DNA of 64,000 nucleotides, taken from the NCBI GenBank assembly GCA_016718655.1, contig JADKCV010000005.1, positions 62,001-126,000 of the forward strand. Reading direction: 5' to 3'. The translations under genes and the position numbers were made by a program. The notes under the pieces are model-generated. The model was not told where the DNA came from. It did not search any database and was given only the letters and a program-made list of their open reading frames with translations. This stretch comes from Flavobacteriales bacterium (GTDB lineage Bacteria; Bacteroidota; Bacteroidia; Flavobacteriales_F; PHOS-HE28). Shown here in pieces: positions 10,901-18,622 of this stretch; the stretch's first letter is position 1, and every line of letters begins with the position of its first letter.

Positions 10901-11304
10901 CCCAGAACACCTCCTTCATCTTCCCTGGGGAGGATGCGGCTGAATATCCCGTAACACTGATCGTTGCGGATAGCAACGGTTGCCTCGACACCACCATGCG
11001 TGTGCTGCCGATCGATGGGGTCCTCACGGTGCACATCCCCAACAGTTTCACTCCGAACGGTGATGGTGTGAACGATGTCTTCGCACCCGTGGTCCGTGAT
11101 GCCGTCCCCGGATCCTACCGCCTCACCATCTTCGACCGTTGGGGCCAGGAACAGTTCACCAGTACGGACACGGCGCTGGGTTGGGACGGCAACATCGGAG
11201 GTACAGCCGCCAAGCAGGACGTATATGTGTGGCGTTTGGAGGTGCTCGGTGTGCGCAACACGGAAACACAAGAACGGATCGGGCATGTGACGCTGTTGCG
11301 TTGA
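7987..11304 (+). CDS. PKD-repeat surface protein with T9SS type B sorting domain
   Basis: A 1105-residue secreted protein. After the signal peptide (LLLLVLSLTFGPLSAQ) comes a Ca-binding-like motif CNNGLDDDNNGLID, then a beta-rich N-domain of about 270 residues. Eight PKD-type domains follow, most sharing GC.P..V.FTN, W.FGDG, TY..PGTY.V.L and an SP.GCV.DT end. The last 90 residues are the CHU_C/gliding-motility-associated sorting signal (IPNSFTPNGDGVNDVF, LTIFDRWGQ), which directs export through the type IX secretion system and surface attachment or release. Many PKD units contain paired cysteines around the FGDG loop. It is probably an adhesin or matrix protein. An in-frame ATG at 7999 is an alternative start. 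Confidence 0.9.
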   Translation: MRFPMNRPLLLLVLSLTFGPLSAQEICNNGLDDDNNGLIDLNDSTACNCSNLAAGSTESLIPNPSFEDNNCLPTSWSQLNCATGWEQATTATSDYFNSDGYFPSMIPLPPPDGNGVAGLIMLPDWREYLGACLINPMLAGEQYSINFNVASAAPNGTFSGSTPIYFGPVAITIFGLANCVTFPINTTTCPEGQGWIELGSVVYTPTNSWSLQNITFTPTFDVATIMIGPPCDLPADYDSQGSYLPYFYIDNLLLAEDIPYDATIDPLGGWCTNDLVLQANPDSLTGDYQWYQGGVALVGETGLTLDISGNGSSLGTYQFRYQINDSICVTVPFDVELPPTPQPNFTISDPVGCAPHTTSFTNTTTGVVSSSCAWSFGDGITGTMCDTVITYDTPGTYDVTLTITSSEGCVGDTTFIAAVTVVAPPTAAFVPDLTQGCQPLTVQFTNSSTGTWTDCTWDFGDSGTSSVCDPTYTYADAGIYSVALSISTGGICGNDTIMDALIEVLPSPVLTPVADDPAGCRPHTVQFDQAINSGAAQLCTWTFGNGDGSSDCATTATYDQAGVFTVTLAVEGTNGCVSDTVLTDWITVYDLPTPDLSASVTAACPPFATTFTNTTPPGQSASCLWTFGDGGTSANCNPTYIYQVPGTYPVSLTVTSPQGCVQDTVFDPYITVYQPPVASFTVDDPTQCRYFPFTFTNTSIGSVDCTWDLGDMTTVAACNVVHTYAAAGIYDVELTVTSAEGCVDDTLMAAFITAIPEPIPLLVADTVQGCEPLAIQFTNLTVPTDVAQADWTFGDGVASTANDPAHIYQQDGTYSVGLTITAPSGCVSDTLFPAYITAWDLPEPALLATPTIGCPPLSVEFTNATPTGQTTSVLWNFGDGTGTDDPEPTHLYPFTGIYDVSLTVVSPLGCVGDSTFPAAVTVLGKPAADFLFGPAGADVYWPRYDLIDASSPDAVQWWWSFGEDGILGTDSTQNTSFIFPGEDAAEYPVTLIVADSNGCLDTTMRVLPIDGVLTVHIPNSFTPNGDGVNDVFAPVVRDAVPGSYRLTIFDRWGQEQFTSTDTALGWDGNIGGTAAKQDVYVWRLEVLGVRNTETQERIGHVTLLR

Positions 11305-11433
11305 CCACTGGCGTTCCGAGTGGTCAAGCGAACGGTGTGGGTGGAACACACCTGTCGACACCATTCAAGGCCATCGGATGCACGAGGGCTCGCGATCTTC
11401 TGAATTGAGCCCACCCGGTTCACCCCGTCAATG

Positions 11434-11463
11434 AAAAAAGGGACCACCTGCCGGTGATCCCTT
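11434..11463 (-). terminator. Intrinsic terminator of the tRNA-Thr transcript
   Basis: Read on the minus strand, AAGGGATCACC-GGCA-GGTGGTCCCTT forms an 11-bp stem with one mismatch and runs straight into a T-tract (TTTTTT). It begins 5 bases after the 3' end of the tRNA gene, a classical Rho-independent terminator. Confidence 0.8.
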
Positions 11464-11467
11464 CCAG

Positions 11468-11539
11468 AGCCTCCTTTCGGATTTGAACCGAAGACCTGCT
11501 CATTACGAATGAGCTGCTCTACCGCTGAGCTAAGGAGGC
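11468..11539 (-). tRNA. tRNA-Thr (anticodon CGU)
   Basis: The minus strand folds as a complete cloverleaf. The acceptor stem is GCCTCCT/AGGAGGC, the D-stem GCTC/GAGC, the anticodon stem GCTCA/TGAGC around the loop TTCGTAA, and the T-arm TTCGG-TTCAAAT-CCGAA. The anticodon CGT reads ACG, hence threonine. The discriminator base is T and no CCA is encoded. An intrinsic terminator follows directly. A short open frame across it is a by-product of the tRNA sequence. Confidence 0.95.
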
Positions 11540-11543
11540 CGAT

Positions 11544-11574
11544 GCCCCGTCGGTGGTGTACCGACCGACGGGGC
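11544..11574 (-). terminator. Strong hairpin between the beta-propeller gene and tRNA-Thr
   Basis: Perfect 11-bp inverted repeat (GCCCCGTCGGT/ACCGACGGGGC, 9-base loop) lies 31 bases after the stop codon of the gene ending at 11605 and 5 bases before the tRNA 5' end. No T-tract follows on the minus strand. It could end the messenger or mark a processing point of a joint mRNA-tRNA transcript. Confidence 0.45.
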
Positions 11575-11604
11575 GGCAAATGTATGCAGATGCGGGGAAC
11601 TGGA

Positions 11605-12891
11605 TCAGTCCTTCGCGAACATCAAGGTACCCTGGCCTGTGATCGTCACCATGTACACACCTGTCGGTAGTGCGTCCACCGCGATCACCGTGCGCGCTTG
11701 GTCCTTGTTCACACGATGCTCCACGACCACACGGCCCGTGGTGTCCAGGATGCGCACGTTCCCGGATAGGTTCGAACCGGTGATCGTGATGTGGTCCTGT
11801 GCGGGGTTGGGGTACAACCCGAAGCTAACCCCGTTCTGGTCATCAACAGATGCAGCACTGCGGATATCCAACGCCAAATTACCTGGAGCCACGCCCACGG
11901 GAACGGTGCTTTGCACCTGACCGTTCAGATCCATCACATGCAATTCGCCCATGGTGGTGAAATCGGTAGTGGTCCCATACAATACGCCGTTGATCGGATC
12001 GTCGATGAGCCCGTAGACACTCGGACTTCCGACGAGGGTATCGCTCACCGTGCCCGTGGCCAGGTCGAAGCGTGCCAGTTCCCCTTGTTCATACTCCATG
12101 TAGTAGACCTTGTCCACCGCGCCCACCTTCAGGGATGTCGCACAACCCGAGTTGAGCGATACGGTGGTGGTGTATGCCAACGTATTGCTTGCAAGGGCGA
12201 CCCGGCTGATGCTACTGCGCGTGAAATCCGTGTTGTTGAAGGCGATGATGTCCCCGTCGTACACCATCAACCGTTCGGGGTTGGTACCGTCGGGACCGAG
12301 GTCCACACCACCATCATAGGTACCGGTCACCAGGTCCAGCACACCCACGCGCCCCACCACATTGGTCCAATCGAAGGCGTTGTTCACGGCGAGGTAGGCC
12401 TTGTCCTCATGCACCAGGATGTCCTCGGCGGAGTAAGTGAGTCCATCCGCTGGCGTCACCGTGTAAAGCAGGTCCAAGCTGTTCTTGTCCCGCACCTCCA
12501 AGTAATGGTCCAGCCCGCCGAGCTCACCGCGGGTGATGACCAGCTGCTCGTTCCAAACGGCCAGTTTGCGGACGCCTTGCACCAAGGCTTCACCGGTCTG
12601 TGCGTAGCTATCCGCATCGAAACGCAGCACGCGGTCATCCGCCGCTACGTAAATGGATCCCGCATCGACCAGCACATCGGAGGCAAAACGGGGCCCGACC
12701 AGCGTAGCCAAGGTCATGTAGGTACCGCTGGCGGGATCGAAGCCACCCAGCGTGACGGGGACGATCTGCCCGCCGCCGCCGAAATGATCATAATAGCCTT
12801 CGTTGAGCACAACGATTTGATGCACATAGGATTGGGCATTGAGGAACAACGCCATGGCCATCAGGCCTACCGAGAGGAATGAACGGTACAT
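11605..12891 (-). CDS. T9SS-secreted beta-propeller protein, BtuG-like (DUF5074/YncE type)
   Basis: A 428-residue secreted protein. The signal peptide is LSVGLMAMALFLNAQ. Residues 25-345 are blade-like repeats (for example VLVDAGSIYVAADDRVLRFD and KVGAVDKVYYMEYEQG), opening with the VLNEGYY motif typical of DUF5074 propellers. The last 80 residues are a T9SS type A sorting domain (FGLYPNPAQDHITI, LPTGVYMV). The gene lies directly behind a cobalamin riboswitch on the same strand. In Bacteroides the surface propeller BtuG captures vitamin B12 and partners the transporter BtuB. From the propeller class and the B12 control I infer a cobalamin-binding surface protein exported by T9SS rather than lipid-anchored. 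No btuB is adjacent. Fold and regulation are well supported; ligand is inferred. Confidence 0.8.
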   Translation of the reverse strand: MYRSFLSVGLMAMALFLNAQSYVHQIVVLNEGYYDHFGGGGQIVPVTLGGFDPASGTYMTLATLVGPRFASDVLVDAGSIYVAADDRVLRFDADSYAQTGEALVQGVRKLAVWNEQLVITRGELGGLDHYLEVRDKNSLDLLYTVTPADGLTYSAEDILVHEDKAYLAVNNAFDWTNVVGRVGVLDLVTGTYDGGVDLGPDGTNPERLMVYDGDIIAFNNTDFTRSSISRVALASNTLAYTTTVSLNSGCATSLKVGAVDKVYYMEYEQGELARFDLATGTVSDTLVGSPSVYGLIDDPINGVLYGTTTDFTTMGELHVMDLNGQVQSTVPVGVAPGNLALDIRSAASVDDQNGVSFGLYPNPAQDHITITGSNLSGNVRILDTTGRVVVEHRVNKDQARTVIAVDALPTGVYMVTITGQGTLMFAKD

Positions 12892-13013
12892 GTAATAGGG
12901 GTTAATGGTGCCGCGTTCACCGCGCAGCGTTCACAAGGGTGAAACCCCGGGCCTGTTCAGGTGCCTGTACCGCAAGCGACCTGGCCATGTCCCGTGGCCA
13001 TGCTGAATTGTGT

Positions 13014-13180
13014 GTTGGCAGGTCTTCTGGCTCACCACCCTTCCTTGGGCGCCTTCCCATCCGCCGCGTGGCGAACAGTGGCATAGTGCCCAGGGCGTTG
13101 GTGGTTCACAGCTGCGGGAACAGCTCCCGGTTCACACGGGATTCCCTTTTCACCCGGAATACCACCCCGAAGGTTCCTTC
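13014..13180 (-). ncRNA. Cobalamin (AdoCbl/B12) riboswitch
   Basis: The minus strand carries the conserved blocks of the cobalamin aptamer in the right order. They are the GGGTGAAAAGGGAATCCCGT region, then CCGCAGCTGTGAACC (13103-13117), GCCACTG (13076-13082), GGGAAGGCGCC (13048-13058) and the closing AGCCAGAAGACCTGCC (13017-13032). About 120 bases of leader separate it from the ATG at 12891 and would hold the expression platform. Binding of cobalamin normally lowers expression of downstream uptake or synthesis genes, so the propeller gene 11605-12891 should be induced by B12 starvation. Confidence 0.93.
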
Positions 13181-13210
13181 GGAATGGCCATCCAGGACCA
13201 TCACACCGTG

Positions 13211-13240
13211 CGAAGGTAGATCACTAGAACTTGAACGCAA
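13211..13240 (-). promoter_or_regulatory. Candidate promoter of the riboswitch transcript
   Basis: On the minus strand TTG (13238-13240), a 19-base spacer and TACCTTCG (13211-13218) match the Bacteroidota TTG-N19-TAnnTTTG pattern with one mismatch. It sits just upstream of the riboswitch and overlaps the end of the upstream barrel gene, so the riboswitch mRNA can start independently. Confidence 0.4.
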
Positions 13241-13877
13241 GGGAGGCCTGGAGCGCGATCCCGCGGGTGAGAAGCTCCGCGTCGAAATTGTCCAATGGGA
13301 CGTTCGCACCATTGATATCGTACTCCTTGAGGGTGAAATTGTTGGCCAGATAGTTCAAGTGGACTTGCAGGCCGATATGATCGCCGAAGTAGGCAGCGAT
13401 ACCGGTCCCGATACCCAAGTGCCCACCCCGATAACGAGCGGTGGTAGCGGTCCCTTCCGCCGAACGGTCGATCACGAGGGCGCTACCGCCGAACCGCAGC
13501 GAGGCCAACCAAGCGAAACGATCCCCATTCACGAGGTATAGACGGGGTTGTAGGCCCAACATTGCCAATCCGTTGGATTCCGTGGCAGAGGAGTCCAAGT
13601 AGGATCCCGGCTCCAAATAGATCCCCAAGCTCACGGGCTTGGCCAGTCCGATGCTGAACTCCAAGGGAAGGGTCACTGTTGCCGCCCCGTCCGTACTCTT
13701 GTTGGTGAAGGATACACCCAGGATCCTGACCGTCTCCCGATACTCCGTGGCATGCGCACCGGCCGCAAGACCGACACCCAAGTGAATGGTACCGGCCTTA
13801 TTGACCTGAGCCACGATCGGCCCAGTGATGAAAAGGACCAGCAGGGTTGCGAGGCAAGGGTTCCGAGCGTTGTACAT
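13224..13877 (-). CDS. Outer-membrane beta-barrel protein
   Basis: A 217-residue protein with signal peptide (LATLLVLFITGPIVAQ) and alternating hydrophobic/polar strands such as GTIHLGVGLAAGAHA, VTLPLEFSIGLAKPVSLG and HIGLQVHLNYLANN. It ends in a terminal phenylalanine (ALQASLAFKF), the usual mark of an outer-membrane barrel. The ATG at 13877 gives the natural signal peptide; a longer frame to 13940 adds an implausible leader. Its size suggests 8-10 strands (OmpW/OprF-like small barrel). The function is not identifiable. It precedes the B12-controlled gene on the same strand, but a separate promoter is present between them. Confidence 0.75.
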   Translation of the reverse strand: MYNARNPCLATLLVLFITGPIVAQVNKAGTIHLGVGLAAGAHATEYRETVRILGVSFTNKSTDGAATVTLPLEFSIGLAKPVSLGIYLEPGSYLDSSATESNGLAMLGLQPRLYLVNGDRFAWLASLRFGGSALVIDRSAEGTATTARYRGGHLGIGTGIAAYFGDHIGLQVHLNYLANNFTLKEYDINGANVPLDNFDAELLTRGIALQASLAFKF

Positions 13878-14032
13878 GGTAGTAGATGGTTGAGCTTGAA
13901 AAGGAGTGTCCCTACAGGTCAGGATCCAAAGGCAAGGCATGATCTGTGCGTACCTGCTTTACAAAGGAAAGCCCACCACGGTATATTCGCACCCCGCCCG
14001 AACCTTCCGGGCTGTAGACCTGTTCCTCCACT

Positions 14033-14269
14033 ATGCATCCCAAGCGCAAGCTTCCTGGCATGAACAAGAGCGTCAGCACTGAAAAGGACCTATCGCCAAC
14101 GGTCAATGACACAGCACGGTCGGAAGAAGGGACGACCTACGGACCCTACTCCCCTGCCAAGTTGGATTTCGACCCTTTGAAGGACCTCAACCTTCCCGGC
14201 AGTTATGATGAGGTCGTCAAACGTTTCAAGGGCCTTCAGGGTGAACGTTCGCAGGAAGTACTGAACTGA
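14033..14269 (+). CDS. Small conserved-looking protein of unknown function
   Basis: A 78-residue protein, or 69 residues if it starts at the in-frame ATG at 14060. It is hydrophilic, without a signal peptide or cysteine; the middle is proline- and glycine-rich (TTYGPYSPAKLDFDPL) and the end probably helical (YDEVVKRFKGLQG). I do not recognise the family. A TATATTCG promoter-like box lies at 13982-13989 and a strong intrinsic terminator follows the stop by 20 bases, so it looks like a genuine monocistronic gene. Confidence 0.6.
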   Translation: MHPKRKLPGMNKSVSTEKDLSPTVNDTARSEEGTTYGPYSPAKLDFDPLKDLNLPGSYDEVVKRFKGLQGERSQEVLN

Positions 14270-14289
14270 CCAAGGCACGATAACACCGG

Positions 14290-14316
14290 AAAGCCCCGTC
14301 ATAGACGGGGCTTTTT
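14290..14316 (+). terminator. Intrinsic terminator after the small gene
   Basis: GCCCCGTC (14293-14300), loop ATA, GACGGGGC (14304-14311) followed by TTTTT. With the preceding A-run it is a textbook Rho-independent terminator, 20 bases past the stop at 14269. The roughly 210 bases from here to the EF-G-like start show no further feature. Confidence 0.85.
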
Positions 14317-14526
14317 CGTTCATGTTCCCACGTTGCGCCGGGTCGAAGCTGACGCGCGAAGTTGCCCACCCGCTCCGACCCGAACCTGATGAAGGTGCTT
14401 TGCACAGGGGAACGATCGGACTATCTTCATCCCATCCTCCGCGCGTCCCGTTCCAGGTCGACGTGAATTTGAGCGGGACCTCCACGGTGGCATGAAGAAC
14501 CATGTCCCACCAATCCTTTGCCCGTC

Positions 14527-16653
14527 ATGAACACGTTCGATGCCAAGCACATCAAGAACATCGCCCTATTGGGCTCCCACGGATGCGGTAAGACCACGCT
14601 GGCCGAGACCATGCTCTTCGAAGCGGGTCTCATCAAACGTCGCGGCCGAGTGGAGGATCACACCACGGTGAGCGACCACCATGAGCTGGAGCACGAGCGT
14701 GGCAGCAGTGTGTACAGCACCGTCCTTCACACGGAATGGCGGAACTACAAGATCAACATCATTGACACCCCGGGTCTTGACGACCTCGTCGGCGAGACCA
14801 TCCCGGCGTTGCGAGTGGCCGATACCTGTGTCCTTCTGTTGAACGCCCACCACGGTGTTGAGGTCGGTACGGACCTGGTGTGGGAGCACATGCAACACTA
14901 CGACCGTCCGGTGATCATCGGTGTCAACCAATTGGACCACCCCCATGCGGACTTCGACGCTACCGTTGAACAAGCCCGCGAGCATTTCGGACCAGCGGTG
15001 ACCATCATGCAATACCCCGTTGAACAGGGTGACGGGTTCCATCGGATCATCGATCTGCTCAAGATGACCATGTACGTGTTCAAGGACGATGGCGGTAAAC
15101 CCGAGAAAGCCGCCATCCCCCAGGAAGAGATCGCTCGGGCCAACGCCCTGCACAAGGAATTGGTGGAGAAAGCCGCAGAGAACGATGAAGCCTTGATGGA
15201 ACACTACTTCGAGCGTGGTGAACTGGACGAGGATGAAATGCGGCAAGGGTTGAAGCAGGGCATGATGGACCGCACCTGCTTCCCGGTCTTCTGCTTGAGC
15301 GCACTGCGCAACATGGGAAGCGGAAGGCTCATGGGATTCATTGACAATGTGGCCCCCAGTGCAGTGGAGATGCCTCCCAAGCGCCTCGCGGATGGAGGAA
15401 CGCTCAGTTCCACACCTGAAGGCCCTACCGTGCTGTTCGTATTCAAGACCGTGATCGAACCCCGGGCAGGCCAGATCAGCCTGTTCAAGGTGATGAGTGG
15501 TGAATTGAGGGAGGGCATGGAACTGGTCAACGACAATACCGGTGGTATCGAGCGCATCAGCCAGCTGTTCATCGTGGATGGCAAGGAACGACGACATGTG
15601 GACCAACTGACCACCGGGGATATCGGAGGAACCCTGAAACTGAAACATACCGCCACGGCACATACGCTACATGCACCGGGCCGTCCCATCAAGCTGCGTC
15701 CCATCGCTTTCCCCGAGCCCCGTTCCTGGCAGGTGATCAAGGCTGCTGATCCTCGTTCGGAGGAGAAGCTCCATGCTGCGTTGTTGGAGATCCAGAAGGA
15801 GGACCCTACCATCGTCATGCGCTATGAGCGCGAGACCTCCCAGCAACTCGTCGGGACCCAAGGTGAATTGCACCTCAGCCTCCTGCGATGGAAATTGGAA
15901 CACCATTACAAGTTGGAGCCTGTGTTCAGCGCACCGCGCATCCCCTACCGCGAGACCATTCGCAGACCGGCGGAGGCCAGTTACCGGCATAAGAAGCAGA
16001 CCGGAGGAAGCGGACAATTCGCCGAGGTCCACCTGCGCATCGAGCCTTGGACGGAGGATCTACCAGAACCGCACGGTCACAGTGTCCGGGGCAAGGAGGA
16101 ATACGACCTGGCGACCGGCGGCAAGCTGATCTTCTACAACTGTATCGTTGGCGGTGTGATCGATAACAAGTTCATGCCCAGCATCCTGAAGGGCGTCATG
16201 GAGAAGATGGAACGAGGGCCCCTGACAGGTTCGCCCGCGAGGGACATCAGGGTGATCGTTCACGACGGCAAGATGCATGCGGTCGATAGCAATGACCTCA
16301 GCTTCCGGATCGCCGGGTTGCATGCGTTCCGCGAGGCGTTCGCTTTGGCGGACCCGCAGTTGATGGAACCCATTCACGAATTGGAGGTGCGGGTACCCGC
16401 CGACTTGACAGGCGAGGTGATGACCGATCTTCAAGGACGCAGGAGCATCGTGCTCGGCGTGGATACCAGCGGTAGGTACCAGATCATCCGCACGCTGGTG
16501 CCGTTGGCCGAAATGGACCGGTACAGCACCACACTACGGAGCCTGACACAAGGCCGCGGCACGTATTCCGAGCGGTTCCATGCTTATCAGTCCGTCCCTC
16601 CCGAGTTGCAACAACGCTTGATAAGCGTGCATCAGGAACTGATGGAGGCTTGA
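14527..16653 (+). CDS. Elongation factor G-like translational GTPase (Bacteroidota EF-G paralogue)
   Basis: A 708-residue GTPase of the EF-G family. G1 is GSHGCGKT (about residue 15), G3 DTPG, and G4 NQLD. Domain II is present, and the domain III/IV signatures include QGELHLSLLRWKLEHHY and the GSGQFAEVHL region, with a domain V-like C-terminus (DLTGEVMTDLQGRRS). It resembles the divergent second EF-G that Bacteroidota carry beside fusA, which is not beside the str operon and has lower similarity to the canonical factor. The role may be recycling or a specialised translocation function, but is not settled by sequence. The ATG at 14527 (MNTFDAKHIKN) fits family starts better than the one at 14518. 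Confidence 0.88.
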   Translation: MNTFDAKHIKNIALLGSHGCGKTTLAETMLFEAGLIKRRGRVEDHTTVSDHHELEHERGSSVYSTVLHTEWRNYKINIIDTPGLDDLVGETIPALRVADTCVLLLNAHHGVEVGTDLVWEHMQHYDRPVIIGVNQLDHPHADFDATVEQAREHFGPAVTIMQYPVEQGDGFHRIIDLLKMTMYVFKDDGGKPEKAAIPQEEIARANALHKELVEKAAENDEALMEHYFERGELDEDEMRQGLKQGMMDRTCFPVFCLSALRNMGSGRLMGFIDNVAPSAVEMPPKRLADGGTLSSTPEGPTVLFVFKTVIEPRAGQISLFKVMSGELREGMELVNDNTGGIERISQLFIVDGKERRHVDQLTTGDIGGTLKLKHTATAHTLHAPGRPIKLRPIAFPEPRSWQVIKAADPRSEEKLHAALLEIQKEDPTIVMRYERETSQQLVGTQGELHLSLLRWKLEHHYKLEPVFSAPRIPYRETIRRPAEASYRHKKQTGGSGQFAEVHLRIEPWTEDLPEPHGHSVRGKEEYDLATGGKLIFYNCIVGGVIDNKFMPSILKGVMEKMERGPLTGSPARDIRVIVHDGKMHAVDSNDLSFRIAGLHAFREAFALADPQLMEPIHELEVRVPADLTGEVMTDLQGRRSIVLGVDTSGRYQIIRTLVPLAEMDRYSTTLRSLTQGRGTYSERFHAYQSVPPELQQRLISVHQELMEA

Positions 16654-16703
16654 AGTACCGGTCCTTGACGGCGAACCGGTCGGATCGGTCGCTATCCTGG
16701 GCC

Positions 16704-18566
16704 CTACGGCCTCACTATGCCTTCTGTACCCGGTGGCACTTCGACCCGGTCGTTGCTGCGATCGATATCGGCCGTTCGCTTCAATGGGTCGATGGTCAAG
16801 GCTTTGATGCTGGACAACGGGAGCGCCAGATCGAACGTGTATACCGGATCGGTCCATTGCCACGCAGGGAGAACGCTGAACGTGAACACGTCCGAATCAA
16901 GTGCCTTGTGACCGCGCTGCAAGGACAACGGGATGTGCATGTCCCGATGCGTGCCATCATGGAGTTCCACACGCAGGTCCAATGGCATCAACTGCTCGCC
17001 TTTGCGTTCCAATTCCACCCGCGTACGGCCAGCCACCCCCAAAACGCTACGAATGCCATGGTCCAGTTTCCGGGTCGTGTTCAGCCAACCGTCGAAGTAC
17101 CAATCCAGTTCCAAGCCACTCTGTTTCTCCATCACACGCTCGAGATCGATGGGCTCGGGATGTTTGAACTTGCATGTGGCATAGTACCGCAATAACCCTC
17201 GAGCGAGTTGTTCCTCGCCCACCACTGTACCGAGCTGGTGGACGAAGAGTTCTCCGAAGCTGTAAGCCGTGGACCCGTATCCTTGATTGGTACGGAAGTG
17301 GTCGGCGTGCAGAATAGGGGCCTCTTGCTTCCCGCTCGTCACAAGGGAGAGGTAGCCATCTATCGCACTGGCATGGGGATCCCCCTCTCGTGGGAAGAGT
17401 TCTTGCATCACCTTGCTGCTCGTATATTCCGTGAACCCTTCGTCCATCCACGGGAAGCGTCCCTCATTGCTGGCGAGTACACCGTAGTACCAACTGTGCA
17501 CACTCTCGTGCACGCTCACCCCCACGAGACTACCCAACCGCCGCTTACCGGTGATCAGGGTCATCATCGGATACTCCATGCCTCCATCACCGCCTTGAAC
17601 GAAGCTGTACTGTGGCCACGGGTAGGTACCGAAATGCATGTTCATATATCGGAAACTACGCTCCATGTAGTCGGGTAGTTGCCCCCAAACCTCCTCCAGT
17701 TCGGGTTGGTCCTTGTAGAAGAAGTGCAGTTCGGGCCCACCGACCATCGGCCTTACCGTATGCTTGAATCCGGTATCGGCCGCCCAAGCGAAATCATGCA
17801 CATCCTTTGCCACGAAGTGCCAGGCCAATTTCGGCCCATTGGGCCGTTTAACCGACCGCTTGCTCGTGTAGCCGTGTCCCACCTGCTCCGGGTTCTGAAG
17901 CACGCCAGTCGCGGCAACCACGAAGGCACTGTCCACGTGTAGCGTCACATCGAAGTCCCCCCAGACCCCGTGGAACTCTCTGCCCACGTAGGGATAGGCA
18001 TGCCAACCGCGGTGGTCGTATTCGGCCAGCTTCGGGTACCATTGGGCCATGCTGTAGGCAACACCTTCGCTGTTGTTCCGGCCGGTCCTACGCACTTGGA
18101 CAGGCACCTGCCCACGGAACGTATGGTCCAAGGTGGTGCTCTTTCGGGGTAGTAGTGGCTTGGGTAACTTCACCTTGAGGACGGTCCCCATCGGTTGCAA
18201 TTCAGCGGAACGCCCATCCTGCCGCAGTTCGATCACTGTCAACTCGCCCACTTCGGACGGGGACAGGGCTGCGATCCGAGCCCCTACCCGGCTGTCTGGA
18301 TCCTCGATGGTCCGTGAGCGCACATCCATCTCACTCCCGGGACGGAATGCGTTCAGGTAGAGGTGAAAGAACAATTCACGAAGGGTATCCGGGCTATTGT
18401 TCGTGTAGACCAGTCTCGCGGTCCCCGTGAAGCGATGGTCGCTCGGATCCAGATCCACATCCATGGTGTACTTCACCCGCTGCTGCCAACGATCACATTG
18501 AGCGACGACCGGCAGAAATGGCATCAGTGCTAGACCAAGCAATAACGGGCGCGGAATTCGGAACAT
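16704..18566 (-). CDS. M1-family (aminopeptidase N-like) metallopeptidase, secreted
   Basis: A 620-residue protein with signal peptide (LLLGLALMPFLPVVAQ). Residues 30-220 are the M1 N-terminal beta domain (FTGTARLVYTNNSPDTL). The GGMEYP motif corresponds to the substrate-binding GxMEN, and HESVH near residue 350 with the downstream DEGFTEY glutamate forms the zinc site. The C-terminal 80 residues lack a recognisable T9SS tag and are not helical like the ERAP domain, so this is a short M1 form. It probably trims peptides in the periplasm or at the surface. An intrinsic terminator of the upstream gene ends only five bases before its ATG. Confidence 0.87.
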   Translation of the reverse strand: MFRIPRPLLLGLALMPFLPVVAQCDRWQQRVKYTMDVDLDPSDHRFTGTARLVYTNNSPDTLRELFFHLYLNAFRPGSEMDVRSRTIEDPDSRVGARIAALSPSEVGELTVIELRQDGRSAELQPMGTVLKVKLPKPLLPRKSTTLDHTFRGQVPVQVRRTGRNNSEGVAYSMAQWYPKLAEYDHRGWHAYPYVGREFHGVWGDFDVTLHVDSAFVVAATGVLQNPEQVGHGYTSKRSVKRPNGPKLAWHFVAKDVHDFAWAADTGFKHTVRPMVGGPELHFFYKDQPELEEVWGQLPDYMERSFRYMNMHFGTYPWPQYSFVQGGDGGMEYPMMTLITGKRRLGSLVGVSVHESVHSWYYGVLASNEGRFPWMDEGFTEYTSSKVMQELFPREGDPHASAIDGYLSLVTSGKQEAPILHADHFRTNQGYGSTAYSFGELFVHQLGTVVGEEQLARGLLRYYATCKFKHPEPIDLERVMEKQSGLELDWYFDGWLNTTRKLDHGIRSVLGVAGRTRVELERKGEQLMPLDLRVELHDGTHRDMHIPLSLQRGHKALDSDVFTFSVLPAWQWTDPVYTFDLALPLSSIKALTIDPLKRTADIDRSNDRVEVPPGTEGIVRP

Positions 18567-18570
18567 GGCG

Positions 18571-18601
18571 CAAAGAAAAGGCGGACTTGGCAGCCCGCCT
18601 T
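18571..18601 (-). terminator. Intrinsic terminator between receiver gene and M1 peptidase
   Basis: On the minus strand AAGGCGG-(10-base loop)-CCGCCTT is followed by TTCTTT. It closes the response-regulator transcript 22 bases after its stop and abuts the ATG of the M1 peptidase at 18566. Confidence 0.7.
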
Positions 18602-18622
18602 CGAACTCGTATGAACACCAGG

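Noticed and set aside
11115..11579. 154-codon minus-strand frame covering the tRNA-Thr region
   Set aside because: It contains the typical LLSSAVEQLIRNEQVFGSNPK-like readout of a tRNA gene and overlaps a terminator and the 3' end of the PKD gene; not a protein gene.
11791..12882. 363-codon + strand frame opposite the propeller gene
   Set aside because: It is fully antisense to a gene with signal peptide, propeller repeats, sorting domain and riboswitch. The translation is His/Gln/Arg-rich without recognisable features.
14566..15663. 365-codon minus-strand frame inside the EF-G-like gene
   Set aside because: It is a shadow of a clear GTPase gene; no start context or domain.
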